Positions 1 through 7,575 of a DNA stretch of 35,702 nt are shown here, piece by piece (within the stretch, counting starts at the first letter, position 1; each line of letters begins with the position of its first letter). The notes below the pieces were generated by a model. It saw only the letters and a program-made list of their open reading frames with translations, did not search any database and was not told where the DNA came from. Position numbers and translations under genes: made by a program. The stretch is from Acidimicrobiales bacterium (lineage in GTDB: Bacteria > Actinomycetota > Acidimicrobiia > Acidimicrobiales > AC-14), in the NCBI GenBank assembly GCA_025463925.1, contig JAODBK010000043.1:1-35702 (forward strand), read 5' to 3'.

Positions 1-140
1 GTCGTGGCCGCAGCCGTCGGGCTCGTGACCGCCGCCGGGGCGGTGCGACCGTCGCCGGCGGTCAGCCGCAGGGCGGCCGCACCCGACGCGGTGGCGACCA
101 GGGCGACCGCGACGGCGAGATGCACCAGACGGCGGGACAC
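1..140 (-). CDS. Start of an exported or membrane-anchored protein, cut by the left edge
   Basis: Only the first 46 codons lie in the window; the rest runs off the left edge. From a GTG at 140 the product begins with a basic stretch (VSRRLVH), then an uninterrupted hydrophobic run rich in Ala, Val and Leu up to about residue 27, then a Thr/Ala/Pro-rich stretch. This is the layout of a Sec signal peptide or an N-terminal membrane anchor followed by a low-complexity linker. It lies 43 bases after the stop of the small acidic gene on the same strand, so the two may be co-transcribed. An ATG at 150 is in a different frame and opens an Arg/Gly-rich, non-protein-like frame, so I prefer the GTG. The function of the mature protein cannot be judged. 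Confidence 0.6.
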   Translation of the reverse strand, partial: MSRRLVHLAVAVALVATASGAAALRLTAGDGRTAPAAVTSPTAAAT

Positions 141-183
141 GGCCGTCCATTGTGCAGGACGTGGTGCGCCGGTGGCGCGACCC

Positions 184-402
184 CTAGCCCACCGGGGCGC
201 GGCCGACCTCGACGCCGACCCGGCCGAGGTAGGCCAACTTGCGCTCGACCGCGGCGCACCAGGCCGTCAGGTCGGTGAGGAAATGCTCGCGATCGCCGTC
301 CTCGAACGCATGCTCGAGCTCGTCGAACGCGGCATCTTCCTCGTCGAGAAGGGCCCGGTACCGGGCGAGGAAGTGCTCGTTGACCACCTCTTCCAAGGCC
401 AC
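184..402 (-). CDS. Small acidic hypothetical protein (72 aa)
   Basis: I do not recognise a family. The product is short, rich in Glu and Asp, and looks wholly helical, with aromatic residues spaced through it (LARYRALLDEEDAAFDELEHAF). There is no signal peptide, membrane segment or Cys pair. The GTG start at 402 is preceded by a strong ribosome binding site (AAAGGGGAG, a few bases upstream), and a TACCCT box stands at 439-444. Both support a real gene. It is divergent from the acyl-CoA synthetase across 86 bases. A small cytosolic binding or regulatory protein is possible, but nothing in the sequence shows it. Confidence 0.7.
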   Translation of the reverse strand: MALEEVVNEHFLARYRALLDEEDAAFDELEHAFEDGDREHFLTDLTAWCAAVERKLAYLGRVGVEVGRAPVG

Positions 403-438
403 TGGCTCCCCTTTCGGGTCGAGGTTGTGGTGACGGCG

Positions 439-444
439 AGGGTA
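439..444 (-). promoter_or_regulatory. Candidate -10 box (TACCCT) of the small acidic gene
   Basis: Read on the minus strand this is TACCCT, a match to the actinobacterial TANNNT box, 36 bases upstream of the GTG at 402. It predicts a leader of about 30 bases that includes the AAAGGGGAG ribosome binding site. No convincing -35 hexamer is visible. Confidence 0.4.
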
Positions 445-476
445 GCCCCTCCACGCCCGGCCCGCGGCGGCTCCAA

Positions 477-482
477 TAGGGT
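477..482 (+). promoter_or_regulatory. Candidate leaderless -10 box (TAGGGT) of the acyl-CoA synthetase
   Basis: TAGGGT ends 6 bases before the GTG start at 489, so the predicted transcription start falls on or next to the start codon. No ribosome binding site is present in between, as expected for a leaderless mRNA. The same arrangement recurs at eight other genes in this window. Confidence 0.6.
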
Positions 483-488
483 TGCCGC

Positions 489-2126
489 GTGAAGGAACTG
501 CGAGCCGATGCCGTCGCCGAACTGACGGCGCCGGGCGCCGACTGGGAGGTCGTCGACGAGGACGTCCTCGGCGAGCGCATGCCGGTGTTCGCGCGCCGGG
601 CGCGGTCGCTGCGCCAGCTGCTCGAGCGCTCGGCCCGGTTCGGTGACCGCGACTACCTGGTGCTCGACGACTGGCGCATCGGGTTCGCCGAGCACGTCAC
701 GCAGGTCGCGTCGTTGGCGCGCGCGTTGTCGGAGCGATACGGCGTCGGGCCCGGCGACCGCGTCGCGATCTGGGCCGAGAACCGGCCCGAGTGGGCAATC
801 GCGTTCTGGGCCACCGTCTCGTGCGGCGCCATCGCGGTCGCGTGCAACGGGTGGTGGACTCCGGACGAGCTCGCGTACGCGATCGACCACAGCAAGCCGA
901 CCGTGCTGATCGCCGACCGGCGCCGGCTCGAACGCCTCGGCGGCGCCGACCCGGCTGTGCCCGTCATCGAGATGGAGTCGGCCAGGCACGAGCTCCTCGC
1001 CGACACCGCGGCGGCGTTGCCCGGCGTGCCGATCGCCGAAGACAGCCCGGCGCTCATCCTCTACACCAGCGGGACCACCGGCCGACCCAAGGGCGCGCTG
1101 ATCTCACACCGCGGCCTCGTCGGCTTCGTGCAGGTGAACGGGTGCAACGCCGCCATCGGCTCCGCCATGGCCAAGCGGTTCGGCGTCGAGCTGCCGGCGG
1201 CGGAGCGCAACATCGTCCTGCTGACCTCGCCGATGTTCCACGTGTCGGGGTTGTTCGCCGGGATCATCACCGCCGCCGCGACCGGCGACACCCTCGTCAC
1301 CCGCACCGGCCGCTTCGACGCCCACGACGTGCTCCGGCTCATGGAGCGGGAGCGGGTCACCCAGTGGACGCCGTTGGGCGCGATGGGACCGCGTGTGCTC
1401 GAGGCGATGGCCACCAGCACCTGCGACGTGTCGAGCGTCCGGCAGCTCGGCTTCGGGGGTGCGCCGCTGAGCCCGACGTTGCGCGAGCGCCTGCGCGACG
1501 GGTTCAACATCACCGGGCGACTCGGCATGGGCTACGGCTCGAGCGAGACGGTGTCGGTGGTCTCGAGCATCGGAGGGCCCGAGTTCGACCAGTTCCCCAC
1601 CGCCACCGGTCGCGTCCTGCCCACGGTCGAGCTCGAGATCCGCGGCCCCGACGGCGCCCCGCTCCCCGACGGTGTCGAGGGCGCCATCCACGTGCGCAGC
1701 GCGTACATCATGCTCGGCTACTGGCGCGACGCCGACGCCACCGCGAAGAGCATCAAGCCCGGTCGCTGGCTCGACACCGGCGACATCGGGCACGTCGACG
1801 ACGGGATGCTCTTCATCAATTCGCGCGCCAGCGACATGATCCTTCGGTCGGGCGAGAACATCTACCCGGTCGAGATCGAGAACCGGCTGGCCGCGCACCC
1901 CGCGGTCGCGGATGCCGCGGTGCTCGGCGTCGACCACGAGGAGCTCGGGCAGGAGGTCAAGGCGGTGGTCGTGCCTGCGGCCGACGCCGACGTCGACACC
2001 GGCGCGCTGGCGGTGTGGGTCGGCGAGACGCTGGCCCGGCACAAGGTGCCATCGGTGTGGGAGGTTCGCACCGAGCCGCTGCCGCGCAATGCCGCCGGCA
2101 AGGTGTTGAAGAACGAGCTGCGCTAA
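489..2126 (+). CDS. Class I adenylate-forming acyl-CoA synthetase (FadD-like)
   Basis: A 545-residue ANL-superfamily enzyme that activates a carboxylic acid with ATP and transfers it to coenzyme A. The AMP-binding P-loop YTSGTTGRPKG is at 192-202, followed by a GYGSSE motif, TGD in the hinge region, and SDMILRSGENIYP. The C-terminal PRNAAGKVLKNEL carries the usual catalytic lysine (K538). Length is normal for the family. The start is the GTG at 489, placed 6 bases after a TAGGGT box. It is followed after 9 bases by a ferredoxin-reductase-like gene, so the two are probably co-transcribed. The substrate (fatty, aromatic or sterol side-chain acid) cannot be told from sequence alone; a P450 on the opposite strand downstream suggests hydrophobic substrates, which is an inference. 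Confidence 0.93.
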   Translation: MKELRADAVAELTAPGADWEVVDEDVLGERMPVFARRARSLRQLLERSARFGDRDYLVLDDWRIGFAEHVTQVASLARALSERYGVGPGDRVAIWAENRPEWAIAFWATVSCGAIAVACNGWWTPDELAYAIDHSKPTVLIADRRRLERLGGADPAVPVIEMESARHELLADTAAALPGVPIAEDSPALILYTSGTTGRPKGALISHRGLVGFVQVNGCNAAIGSAMAKRFGVELPAAERNIVLLTSPMFHVSGLFAGIITAAATGDTLVTRTGRFDAHDVLRLMERERVTQWTPLGAMGPRVLEAMATSTCDVSSVRQLGFGGAPLSPTLRERLRDGFNITGRLGMGYGSSETVSVVSSIGGPEFDQFPTATGRVLPTVELEIRGPDGAPLPDGVEGAIHVRSAYIMLGYWRDADATAKSIKPGRWLDTGDIGHVDDGMLFINSRASDMILRSGENIYPVEIENRLAAHPAVADAAVLGVDHEELGQEVKAVVVPAADADVDTGALAVWVGETLARHKVPSVWEVRTEPLPRNAAGKVLKNELR

Positions 2127-2135
2127 GAACCGCCG

Positions 2136-3344
2136 GTGCGCACGATCACGGTGGTCGGCGCCTCGCTGGCGGGACTGCGGGCCGCCGAGGCGCTGCGGCA
2201 GAAGGGCTTCGACGGCACCATCACCGTCGTCGGCGCCGAGTCACGGCTGCCCTACGACCGGCCGCCGCTGTCGAAGCAGGTGCTGGCCGGCGAGTGGGGC
2301 GTCGACCGCGTGCAGCTGCGCGACGAGGAGCGCTACGGCGAGCTCGACCTCGACCTGCGCCTCGGCGTGCGGGCCACCGGGCTCGACGTCGCCGCGTCCA
2401 CCGTCGCCCTCGCCGACGGCACCACCGTGCTGTTCGACGGCCTCGTCATCGCGACCGGCGCGTCGCCGCGCGTGCTGCCCGGCATGCCGGACATGCCCGG
2501 ACTGTTCACGCTGCGAACCCTCGACGACGCGATCGGGCTCTCCGACGCCGTCGGTCGCCCCGGGTGCCGGGTGGTCGTCGTCGGTGCCGGGTTCATCGGC
2601 TCGGAGGTCGCGGCGACGTGCCACCGGCGCGGCGCCACCGTCACCGTGCTCGAGGCCCTGCCGGTGCCGCTGGCCCGCGTCCTCGGCGGGGAGATGGGCA
2701 AGGTGTGCGGCCAGTTGCACGTCGACGAGGGCGTCGACCTGCGCTGCGGCGTCGGCGTGGCCGCGGTCGAAGGCGACGAGCGCGTCGAGCGGGTCGTGCT
2801 CTCCGACGGTCGGAAGATCGACGCCGACGTGGTGGTCGTCGGCGTCGGGGTGTCGCCGGCAACGGCATGGCTCGACGGGTCCGGCCTGGCGCTCCGCGAT
2901 GGCGTGCTGTGCGACGACCGCTGCTTCGCCGCCGGTAGTGCCGGCCGGATCGTCGCCGCCGGCGACGTGGCCCGCTGGCACAACCCGTGGCTCGGTGCCG
3001 ACATGCGCGTCGAGCATTGGACCAACGCGGCCGAGCAGGGCGATCACGCGGCCAAGAACCTCCTCGCCGGCCCCGATGCCGCCGAGCCCTACGCGCCGGT
3101 GCCGTTCTTCTGGTCCGACCAGTACGACGTGAAGATCCAGTATGTGGGCCACTCGGCGCCCGATGACGAGATCGCCCTGGTCCACGGCTCACCCGCCGAC
3201 CGCAAGTTCGTGGTCCTCTACGGGCGGGACGGTCGGCTCACCGGCGCGCTGGCCTTCAGCCGGCCCCGACAGCTCATGACCTACCGCCGCCTGCTGGCCG
3301 AGGGGGCGTCATGGGAGACCGCTCTCGCCCAGGAGGTCGGCTGA
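2136..3344 (+). CDS. FAD/NAD-dependent ferredoxin (or rubredoxin) reductase family protein
   Basis: A 402-residue pyridine-nucleotide-disulfide-type flavoprotein. The N-terminal FAD-binding Rossmann segment (VVGASLAGLRAAEAL) is at 6-20, the DRPPLSK stretch typical of ferredoxin reductases at 41-47, the ATG motif at 107-109 and the second, NAD-binding Rossmann motif (VVGAGFIGSE) at 148-157. GDVARWHN further on is the FAD-binding GD motif. There is no redox-active CxxC pair, which separates it from thioredoxin and lipoamide reductases. It probably passes electrons from NAD(P)H to a small iron-sulfur protein serving a P450 or dioxygenase. No ferredoxin gene is next to it. It follows the acyl-CoA synthetase by 9 bases. 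Confidence 0.9.
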   Translation: MRTITVVGASLAGLRAAEALRQKGFDGTITVVGAESRLPYDRPPLSKQVLAGEWGVDRVQLRDEERYGELDLDLRLGVRATGLDVAASTVALADGTTVLFDGLVIATGASPRVLPGMPDMPGLFTLRTLDDAIGLSDAVGRPGCRVVVVGAGFIGSEVAATCHRRGATVTVLEALPVPLARVLGGEMGKVCGQLHVDEGVDLRCGVGVAAVEGDERVERVVLSDGRKIDADVVVVGVGVSPATAWLDGSGLALRDGVLCDDRCFAAGSAGRIVAAGDVARWHNPWLGADMRVEHWTNAAEQGDHAAKNLLAGPDAAEPYAPVPFFWSDQYDVKIQYVGHSAPDDEIALVHGSPADRKFVVLYGRDGRLTGALAFSRPRQLMTYRRLLAEGASWETALAQEVG

Positions 3345-3378
3345 GGGAACCGTGGTCGCCGGTGCGTCGTTGCCTCCG

Positions 3379-3384
3379 TAGACT
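3379..3384 (+). promoter_or_regulatory. Candidate -10 box (TAGACT) of tatA
   Basis: TAGACT lies 29 bases upstream of the tatA ATG. A ribosome binding site (AAGGAG, 3402-3407) sits between them, so this would be an ordinary leadered promoter. No clear -35 is visible. It suggests tatA is transcribed independently of the flavoprotein gene 69 bases upstream. Confidence 0.4.
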
Positions 3385-3413
3385 CGTGGGAGATCGCTGA
3401 GAAGGAGCCCCGC

Positions 3414-3617
3414 ATGGCTGCAGTCATCGCCGAGATCTTCGGCTGGGAGTTTTTCGCCGTCGTCATCGTCGTCGCGCTCCTGTTCGGCGGCTCGCAGCTG
3501 CCCAAGCTGGCCCGCTCGCTGGGGTCGGCGAAGAGCGAGTTCGAGAAGGGCCTGCGCGAGGGCGGCCGGGACGACGAGGCCGACGAGAAGCGGGCCGACG
3601 AGAAGCCGGCGACCTAG
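3414..3617 (+). CDS. tatA: Twin-arginine translocase subunit TatA/E
   Basis: A 67-residue protein with the TatA layout: a short N-terminal transmembrane helix (about residues 7-23, FGWEFFAVVIVVALLF), the hinge FGGSQLPKLARSLG with its conserved Phe-Gly and Leu-Pro, an amphipathic helix (SAKSEFEKGLREG), and a highly charged C-terminal tail. TatA oligomers form the conduit that moves folded proteins across the cytoplasmic membrane with TatB and TatC, which are not in this window. The start is supported by an AAGGAG ribosome binding site. At least one Tat substrate, the phosphoesterase at 28969-30429, is encoded here. TatE or TatB-like naming is possible, but the short length favours TatA. Confidence 0.92.
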   Translation: MAAVIAEIFGWEFFAVVIVVALLFGGSQLPKLARSLGSAKSEFEKGLREGGRDDEADEKRADEKPAT

Positions 3618-3637
3618 ACCCCCGTCAGCGTCGGGTC
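3617..3637. terminator. Weak inverted repeat between convergent tatA and P450 genes
   Basis: GACCC (3617-3621) pairs with GGGTC (3633-3637) around an 11-base loop, spanning the gap between the two convergent stop codons. It could act as a short bidirectional terminator. The stem is only 5 base pairs and there is no T tract. Confidence 0.25.
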
Positions 3638-4865
3638 ACGAGTCGAACACCACCGGCAGCCGGTTCGGCGACCGGAAGATCATCCCGTGGATGTGCGGGT
3701 CGTCGCCCGCCGGGTCGAGCCGCAGGTTCGGCAAGCGGTCGAGCAGTGCGTCGGCCGCGACGCGCATCTCCATGCGAGCCAGGTGCATGCCGAGGCACAG
3801 GTGCGGCCCGAACCCGAAGCTGATGTGCTGGCCGGGGTCGCGGAAGATGTCGAAGGTGTCGGGGTCGCGATAGCGGCTCTCGTCGCGGTTGGCGGCACCC
3901 AGTGAGACGCCCATCTGCGACCCGGCCTTCACCGCGACACCGCCGAGCTCGACGTCCCTCGCCGCGGTGCGCGTGATGAAGAGCAGCGGTGGCTCCCACC
4001 GCAGCGTCTCCTCGATCGCCTGCTTCATCAGGCTGCGGTCGGCTCGCAACGCCTCCATCTGCTCGGGGTGGGTGAGCAGCGCATAGAGGAAGTTGCCGGT
4101 CGACCGGTAGGTCGTCTCGACGCCGGCCGGCAGCAGCAGCCGCAGGAACGCGAAGATCTCCTCGTCGTCGAGGGTGTTCCCGTCGAGCTCGGCCTGCGCC
4201 AGGTCGCTGATGAGGTCGTCGGACGGATCGGAGCGCCGCTGGTCGACGATCGGCTTGAAGTAGTCGCGCAGCGCGTTGCTGCTGGCGAGGGCTCGCTCCC
4301 AGTTGGCGGTGACGCTGATCAGCTCGATCGACCAGCGCTGGAACTTGACGTAGTCCTCCTTCGGCAGGCCGAGGATGCGGGCGATGACCCGCACCGGGAA
4401 CGGGAACGTGAACTGGCGCACCAGCTCGGCGTGGCCGGCGCCGGCGAAGTTGTCGACGAGCTCGTCCACCGTCGCGCGCACCAGGTCGGCTTCCCAGCGG
4501 GCCAATGTCTTCTCGCGGAACGCCTGGGCCACGAGGCCGCGATGGTGGCGGTGCTCGGGCTCGTCCATCTCGAGGATCGTGTGCCCCATCAGCACACCCA
4601 TGATCTCGGCGTAGCCCGACGACGAGAACGTCTCGTTGTCGAGCAGCACCCGCTGCACCAGCTCGTGGCTGTACACCGTGTAGGTGTCATGGGCCGGGGT
4701 GGCCGGCAGGTTCGGGTCGCCGTCGCCCATCGCCAGCTCGCCGAAGTCGATGCGCTCCACCGGGTTGGCGCGCCGGGCATTCGCCAGATCGGGGTACGGG
4801 TCGCGCACGTCACCGAAGACGTCGGCGATCTCGGAGGGGTCGTAGGCCTCGGCCAGGTCGGTCAT
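3636..4865 (-). CDS. Cytochrome P450
   Basis: A soluble bacterial P450 of 409 residues, the normal length. The oxygen-activation I-helix motif AGVETT is at 247-252, the K-helix ExxR (ETLR) at 286-289, and the heme-ligand loop FGFGPHLCLG at 350-359 with the thiolate Cys357. The acidic E250 before T251 is as expected for a monooxygenase. It needs electrons from a ferredoxin and reductase; a ferredoxin-reductase-like gene lies nearby on the other strand (2136-3344), but no ferredoxin is present. It follows the Gfo/Idh/MocA gene by 29 bases and has its own GGAG ribosome binding site plus a possible internal -10 (TAGTCT, 4899-4904). It may therefore be both the last gene of that operon and separately transcribed. 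Substrate unknown. Confidence 0.95.
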   Translation of the reverse strand: MTDLAEAYDPSEIADVFGDVRDPYPDLANARRANPVERIDFGELAMGDGDPNLPATPAHDTYTVYSHELVQRVLLDNETFSSSGYAEIMGVLMGHTILEMDEPEHRHHRGLVAQAFREKTLARWEADLVRATVDELVDNFAGAGHAELVRQFTFPFPVRVIARILGLPKEDYVKFQRWSIELISVTANWERALASSNALRDYFKPIVDQRRSDPSDDLISDLAQAELDGNTLDDEEIFAFLRLLLPAGVETTYRSTGNFLYALLTHPEQMEALRADRSLMKQAIEETLRWEPPLLFITRTAARDVELGGVAVKAGSQMGVSLGAANRDESRYRDPDTFDIFRDPGQHISFGFGPHLCLGMHLARMEMRVAADALLDRLPNLRLDPAGDDPHIHGMIFRSPNRLPVVFDS

Positions 4866-4894
4866 CGTTCGTCTCCAGTTCCCTGACGGCGATG

Positions 4895-5956
4895 TCAGAG
4901 ACTAACCCGTCGGCCGCCGCCCGCCGCCGATGCCCGGATGGCGTCGAGGACCGCCATCGAGGCCACGCCGTCGTCGAAGGTCGCGGCTGCCGGACCAGGG
5001 GCCGGCCGGCCACGGATGGCCGCCAGGAACGCCTCGGCCTGCCGGATCGACGGGCCGAGCTCGAGGTGGGTGAACCGGTGGCGGGTGTCGCCGCTCGGCG
5101 GTGGCGGGTCCGGCAACCGCAGGTCGGCCGGCGGTTCGACGAGCGTCCCCTGCGGGCGGTCGTGGTCGGCCAGCCAGACGTCGCGGCCGTCGAGCCACAC
5201 CGTGCCGCGGGAGCCGGCGACGCGGGTCGTCATCGCCATCGCGCCCCACGCGCCGGCGGTCTGCTGCACCACCACGTCGGCGCCGCTCGCCATGCGCAGG
5301 TACGCCGTGAACGAGTCCTCGGCAGTGCCGGCCGGGCGATCGCTTGTCAGGGTCAGGCCGGCGGCGACGGACTGGACGTCGCCCAGCCACGCCCGCACCT
5401 GGTCGACGACGTGCGACCCCGACGCGCCCAGCCAGCCGCCGCCGCGTACCGGGTCGAGCCACCACTCGGGCACCGGCGCGTCGGGGTCGGCGACCAGCCC
5501 GACGTACGAGACGAACGTCGCCAGGCGCGCGTCACCGATGGCACCCCGCTCGATCAGCCGGCCGGCAGTCGCGCGGTCGGTCGCGAACCGGAACTCGTGA
5601 CCGACGAAGCCGACGAGACCTCGGTCGCGGGCGGCATCGCGCATCGTCACCGCTTCGGCGTGGTCGAGCGCGAACGGCTTCTCGCACAGGATGTGCTTGC
5701 CGGCGGCCAGCGCCGCCAGGGTGACGGCGGCGTGGGTGTGCGGCGGCGTGACGACGCTCACGACGTCGACGCCGTCCAGCCCGAGGGCGCGATCGAGGTC
5801 GGTGCCGCCGTGCGGGACCGCGAGGCGCTCGGCCCGCCGCGCCGTCTTCTCGGCGTCGCGCCCGACGAGGGCGACCACATCGAAGCCCGCGGCGCGCAGG
5901 GCCGGCACGTGCACCCGGCACCCGAATCCCGTGCCGACGACGATCGCGCCCGGCAT
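4895..5956 (-). CDS. Gfo/Idh/MocA family NAD(P)-dependent oxidoreductase
   Basis: A 353-residue dehydrogenase of the glucose-fructose oxidoreductase / myo-inositol dehydrogenase family. The N-terminal Rossmann motif (VVGTGFG) is at 6-12, the family hallmark EKP at 92-94, and a downstream GASGSHVVD segment carries the His and Asp usual in the active site. Members oxidise or reduce sugars, inositols and related polyols. It starts 7 bases after the stop of the hydroxyacid dehydrogenase, and a TIM-barrel isomerase-like gene lies further upstream. The three together look like a short catabolic route for a sugar-like or polyol compound. The actual substrate is not deducible. Confidence 0.9.
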   Translation of the reverse strand: MPGAIVVGTGFGCRVHVPALRAAGFDVVALVGRDAEKTARRAERLAVPHGGTDLDRALGLDGVDVVSVVTPPHTHAAVTLAALAAGKHILCEKPFALDHAEAVTMRDAARDRGLVGFVGHEFRFATDRATAGRLIERGAIGDARLATFVSYVGLVADPDAPVPEWWLDPVRGGGWLGASGSHVVDQVRAWLGDVQSVAAGLTLTSDRPAGTAEDSFTAYLRMASGADVVVQQTAGAWGAMAMTTRVAGSRGTVWLDGRDVWLADHDRPQGTLVEPPADLRLPDPPPPSGDTRHRFTHLELGPSIRQAEAFLAAIRGRPAPGPAAATFDDGVASMAVLDAIRASAAGGGRRVSL

Positions 5957-5963
5957 CTGCCGG

Positions 5964-6893
5964 TCAGTAACCCGCGGCCGGGTCGACGACGCCGAAGAGC
6001 TCGGGCAGCGGCGTCCCGGCCATGCGGGACCGGACGTTGTCGCACACCTGCGACACCATCCGCTCGGTCAGCCACGGCGAGCTCCACGACACGTGGGCGC
6101 TGAGCCGCACCTTCGGATGGTCGTAGAGCCAATGACCCGCGGGCAGCGGCTCGGGCTCCACCACGTCGAGACTGGCCACGGCGACGCGGCCGTCGTCGAG
6201 GGCGACGCGCAGCGCGTCCTGGTCGACGAGCGTGCCGCGCGCGATGTTGACGAGGTGGACGCCGGGCTTCACCCGCTCGAAGGCGGCGGCGTCGACGAGG
6301 TGACGGGTGGCGGCGGTCGCCGGCGCGGCGATGACCAGGTGATCGGCTTCGGGGAGCAGGTCGGCCAACGACGCCGCCGTGCGCGCGCCGTCGACCGGGC
6401 TCGGGCCGGTGCGGCGTCGCAACCCCACGACGTCGCACCCGAACGCCAGCGCCCGCACCGCGACCGCACTGCCGATGCCGCCCATCCCGACGATGCCGAC
6501 GGTTCGGCCCGCCAACCCGCCGAGCTGCGTCCAACCCCAATGCCGCGGCGGCTCGTGGATCCACGTGTCGGGCAGCTGCTTCTCGAACGCCAGCATCGTC
6601 GCCAGCACGAACTCGCTGATCGGCACCGCGCCGGCACCGCGTGCGCAGGTGACGACGCGGCCGTCGTAGATCTCGGCCGGCAGGCCATCCACGCCGGTGC
6701 CGAACACCTGCACCCATGGCACCTTGCGCGCCAGGTCGAGGATGGCCGCGCTCTTGTGACTGGCCACCAGCACATCGGCGTCGGGCACGTCGGAGACGTC
6801 GCCCTCGAGCGGTACGACCATCACCTCGACCGACGGGTCGATGGCTGCCAGCGCGTCGGCGATCCCGCCGCCCATCTGGGTGAGCACCCGCAT
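5964..6893 (-). CDS. D-isomer-specific 2-hydroxyacid dehydrogenase
   Basis: A 309-residue NAD-dependent dehydrogenase that interconverts D-2-hydroxy acids and 2-keto acids. The NAD-binding GMGGIG is at 136-141. The catalytic triad is visible as R219 (in NIARGTLVD), E246 (in DVVEPEPLP) and H267 (in SAHVSW). All three are in their usual order and spacing, so the enzyme should be active. The ATG at 6893 follows the stop of the upstream gene by one base, so translation is probably coupled. Family members include phosphoglycerate, glycerate and glyoxylate reductases; this one is closest in look to the short hydroxypyruvate/glyoxylate reductase-like group, a weak assignment. Confidence 0.9.
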   Translation of the reverse strand: MRVLTQMGGGIADALAAIDPSVEVMVVPLEGDVSDVPDADVLVASHKSAAILDLARKVPWVQVFGTGVDGLPAEIYDGRVVTCARGAGAVPISEFVLATMLAFEKQLPDTWIHEPPRHWGWTQLGGLAGRTVGIVGMGGIGSAVAVRALAFGCDVVGLRRRTGPSPVDGARTAASLADLLPEADHLVIAAPATAATRHLVDAAAFERVKPGVHLVNIARGTLVDQDALRVALDDGRVAVASLDVVEPEPLPAGHWLYDHPKVRLSAHVSWSSPWLTERMVSQVCDNVRSRMAGTPLPELFGVVDPAAGY

Positions 6894-6894
6894 G

Positions 6895-7536
6895 TCAGTC
6901 CTCCCGCTCGAGCAACGGCAGGAGCATCTCGCGCAACGCCAGCGCGTGGCCCAGCGGGTCGGCGAGCGGCCAGCCGTACTCGGGCAGGTCGAAGTACTCG
7001 ATCGACAGCAGGCCGGGGTAATCGAGGGCGTCGAGGGCGCCGATCACCGCGGTGAAGTCGACGTCGCCCTGGTCGGGCGCGGGTGCCTGGACGACCCCGC
7101 TGCTGGCCTGCCGCAGCTGGACGTGGTCGGCCCATGGCAGGAGCTCGACCGGGTCCTCACCCCACGACGCCACGTGTCCGGTGTCGACGAGCAGCCGCAG
7201 GCCGGGGACCTCGTCGATCATGGCTCGCACCTTCGCGACACTGTTGACGATCGAGCCACCCCACGGTTCGAGTCGCATCCCGGGTGATCGGCGGTACGCC
7301 GCGACGGCGCGCTCCCACGCGCCTTCACTCTCAGGTGGAGCCGGGCACGAGCGGTCGGGCCGCGGCGACGGGAACGACATGCGGTCGCCGATCGGCACCG
7401 CGTACTCGTCGTCGACCTCGACCGACACGTCGATGTGCGCGAAGCCCAGCCGCTTCGCCTCGACCGCCGCCTCGGCCAGTGGCCGCGGCCCGAACACCAC
7501 GTCGACGACGCCGAGCGGGAAGCGCACGGCCGGCAT
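6895..7536 (-). CDS. Sugar phosphate isomerase/epimerase-like TIM-barrel protein
   Basis: A 213-residue protein of the xylose-isomerase-like TIM-barrel group (AP endonuclease 2 superfamily). Probable divalent-metal ligands are E90 (in RLEPWGG), D118 and H121 (LVDTGHVASW), H138 (ADHVQLR) and E180 (LLSIEYFDLP), the usual Glu-Asp-His-Glu pattern. It is shorter than the typical 260-290 residues, with little between the first strand and the first metal ligand, so some strands may be trimmed. It is the first gene of the run ending with the P450, and lies 39 bases after the response-regulator stop. It could act as an isomerase, epimerase or dehydratase on the same compound as the two dehydrogenases behind it. 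Confidence 0.75.
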   Translation of the reverse strand: MPAVRFPLGVVDVVFGPRPLAEAAVEAKRLGFAHIDVSVEVDDEYAVPIGDRMSFPSPRPDRSCPAPPESEGAWERAVAAYRRSPGMRLEPWGGSIVNSVAKVRAMIDEVPGLRLLVDTGHVASWGEDPVELLPWADHVQLRQASSGVVQAPAPDQGDVDFTAVIGALDALDYPGLLSIEYFDLPEYGWPLADPLGHALALREMLLPLLERED

Positions 7537-7575
7537 TCTGGCGCACTCCCCGGGCGTTGCCTCCCGGCACTGACC

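Noticed and set aside
4-492. A 162-codon plus-strand frame at the left edge
   Set aside because: It crosses two minus-strand genes with better evidence (a signal peptide, and a strong ribosome binding site) and has shadow-like composition.
791-2938. A 715-codon open frame on the plus strand
   Set aside because: It runs through both the acyl-CoA synthetase and flavoprotein genes in another frame and is almost entirely Arg/Ala/Gly/His, the mark of a GC-rich shadow frame.
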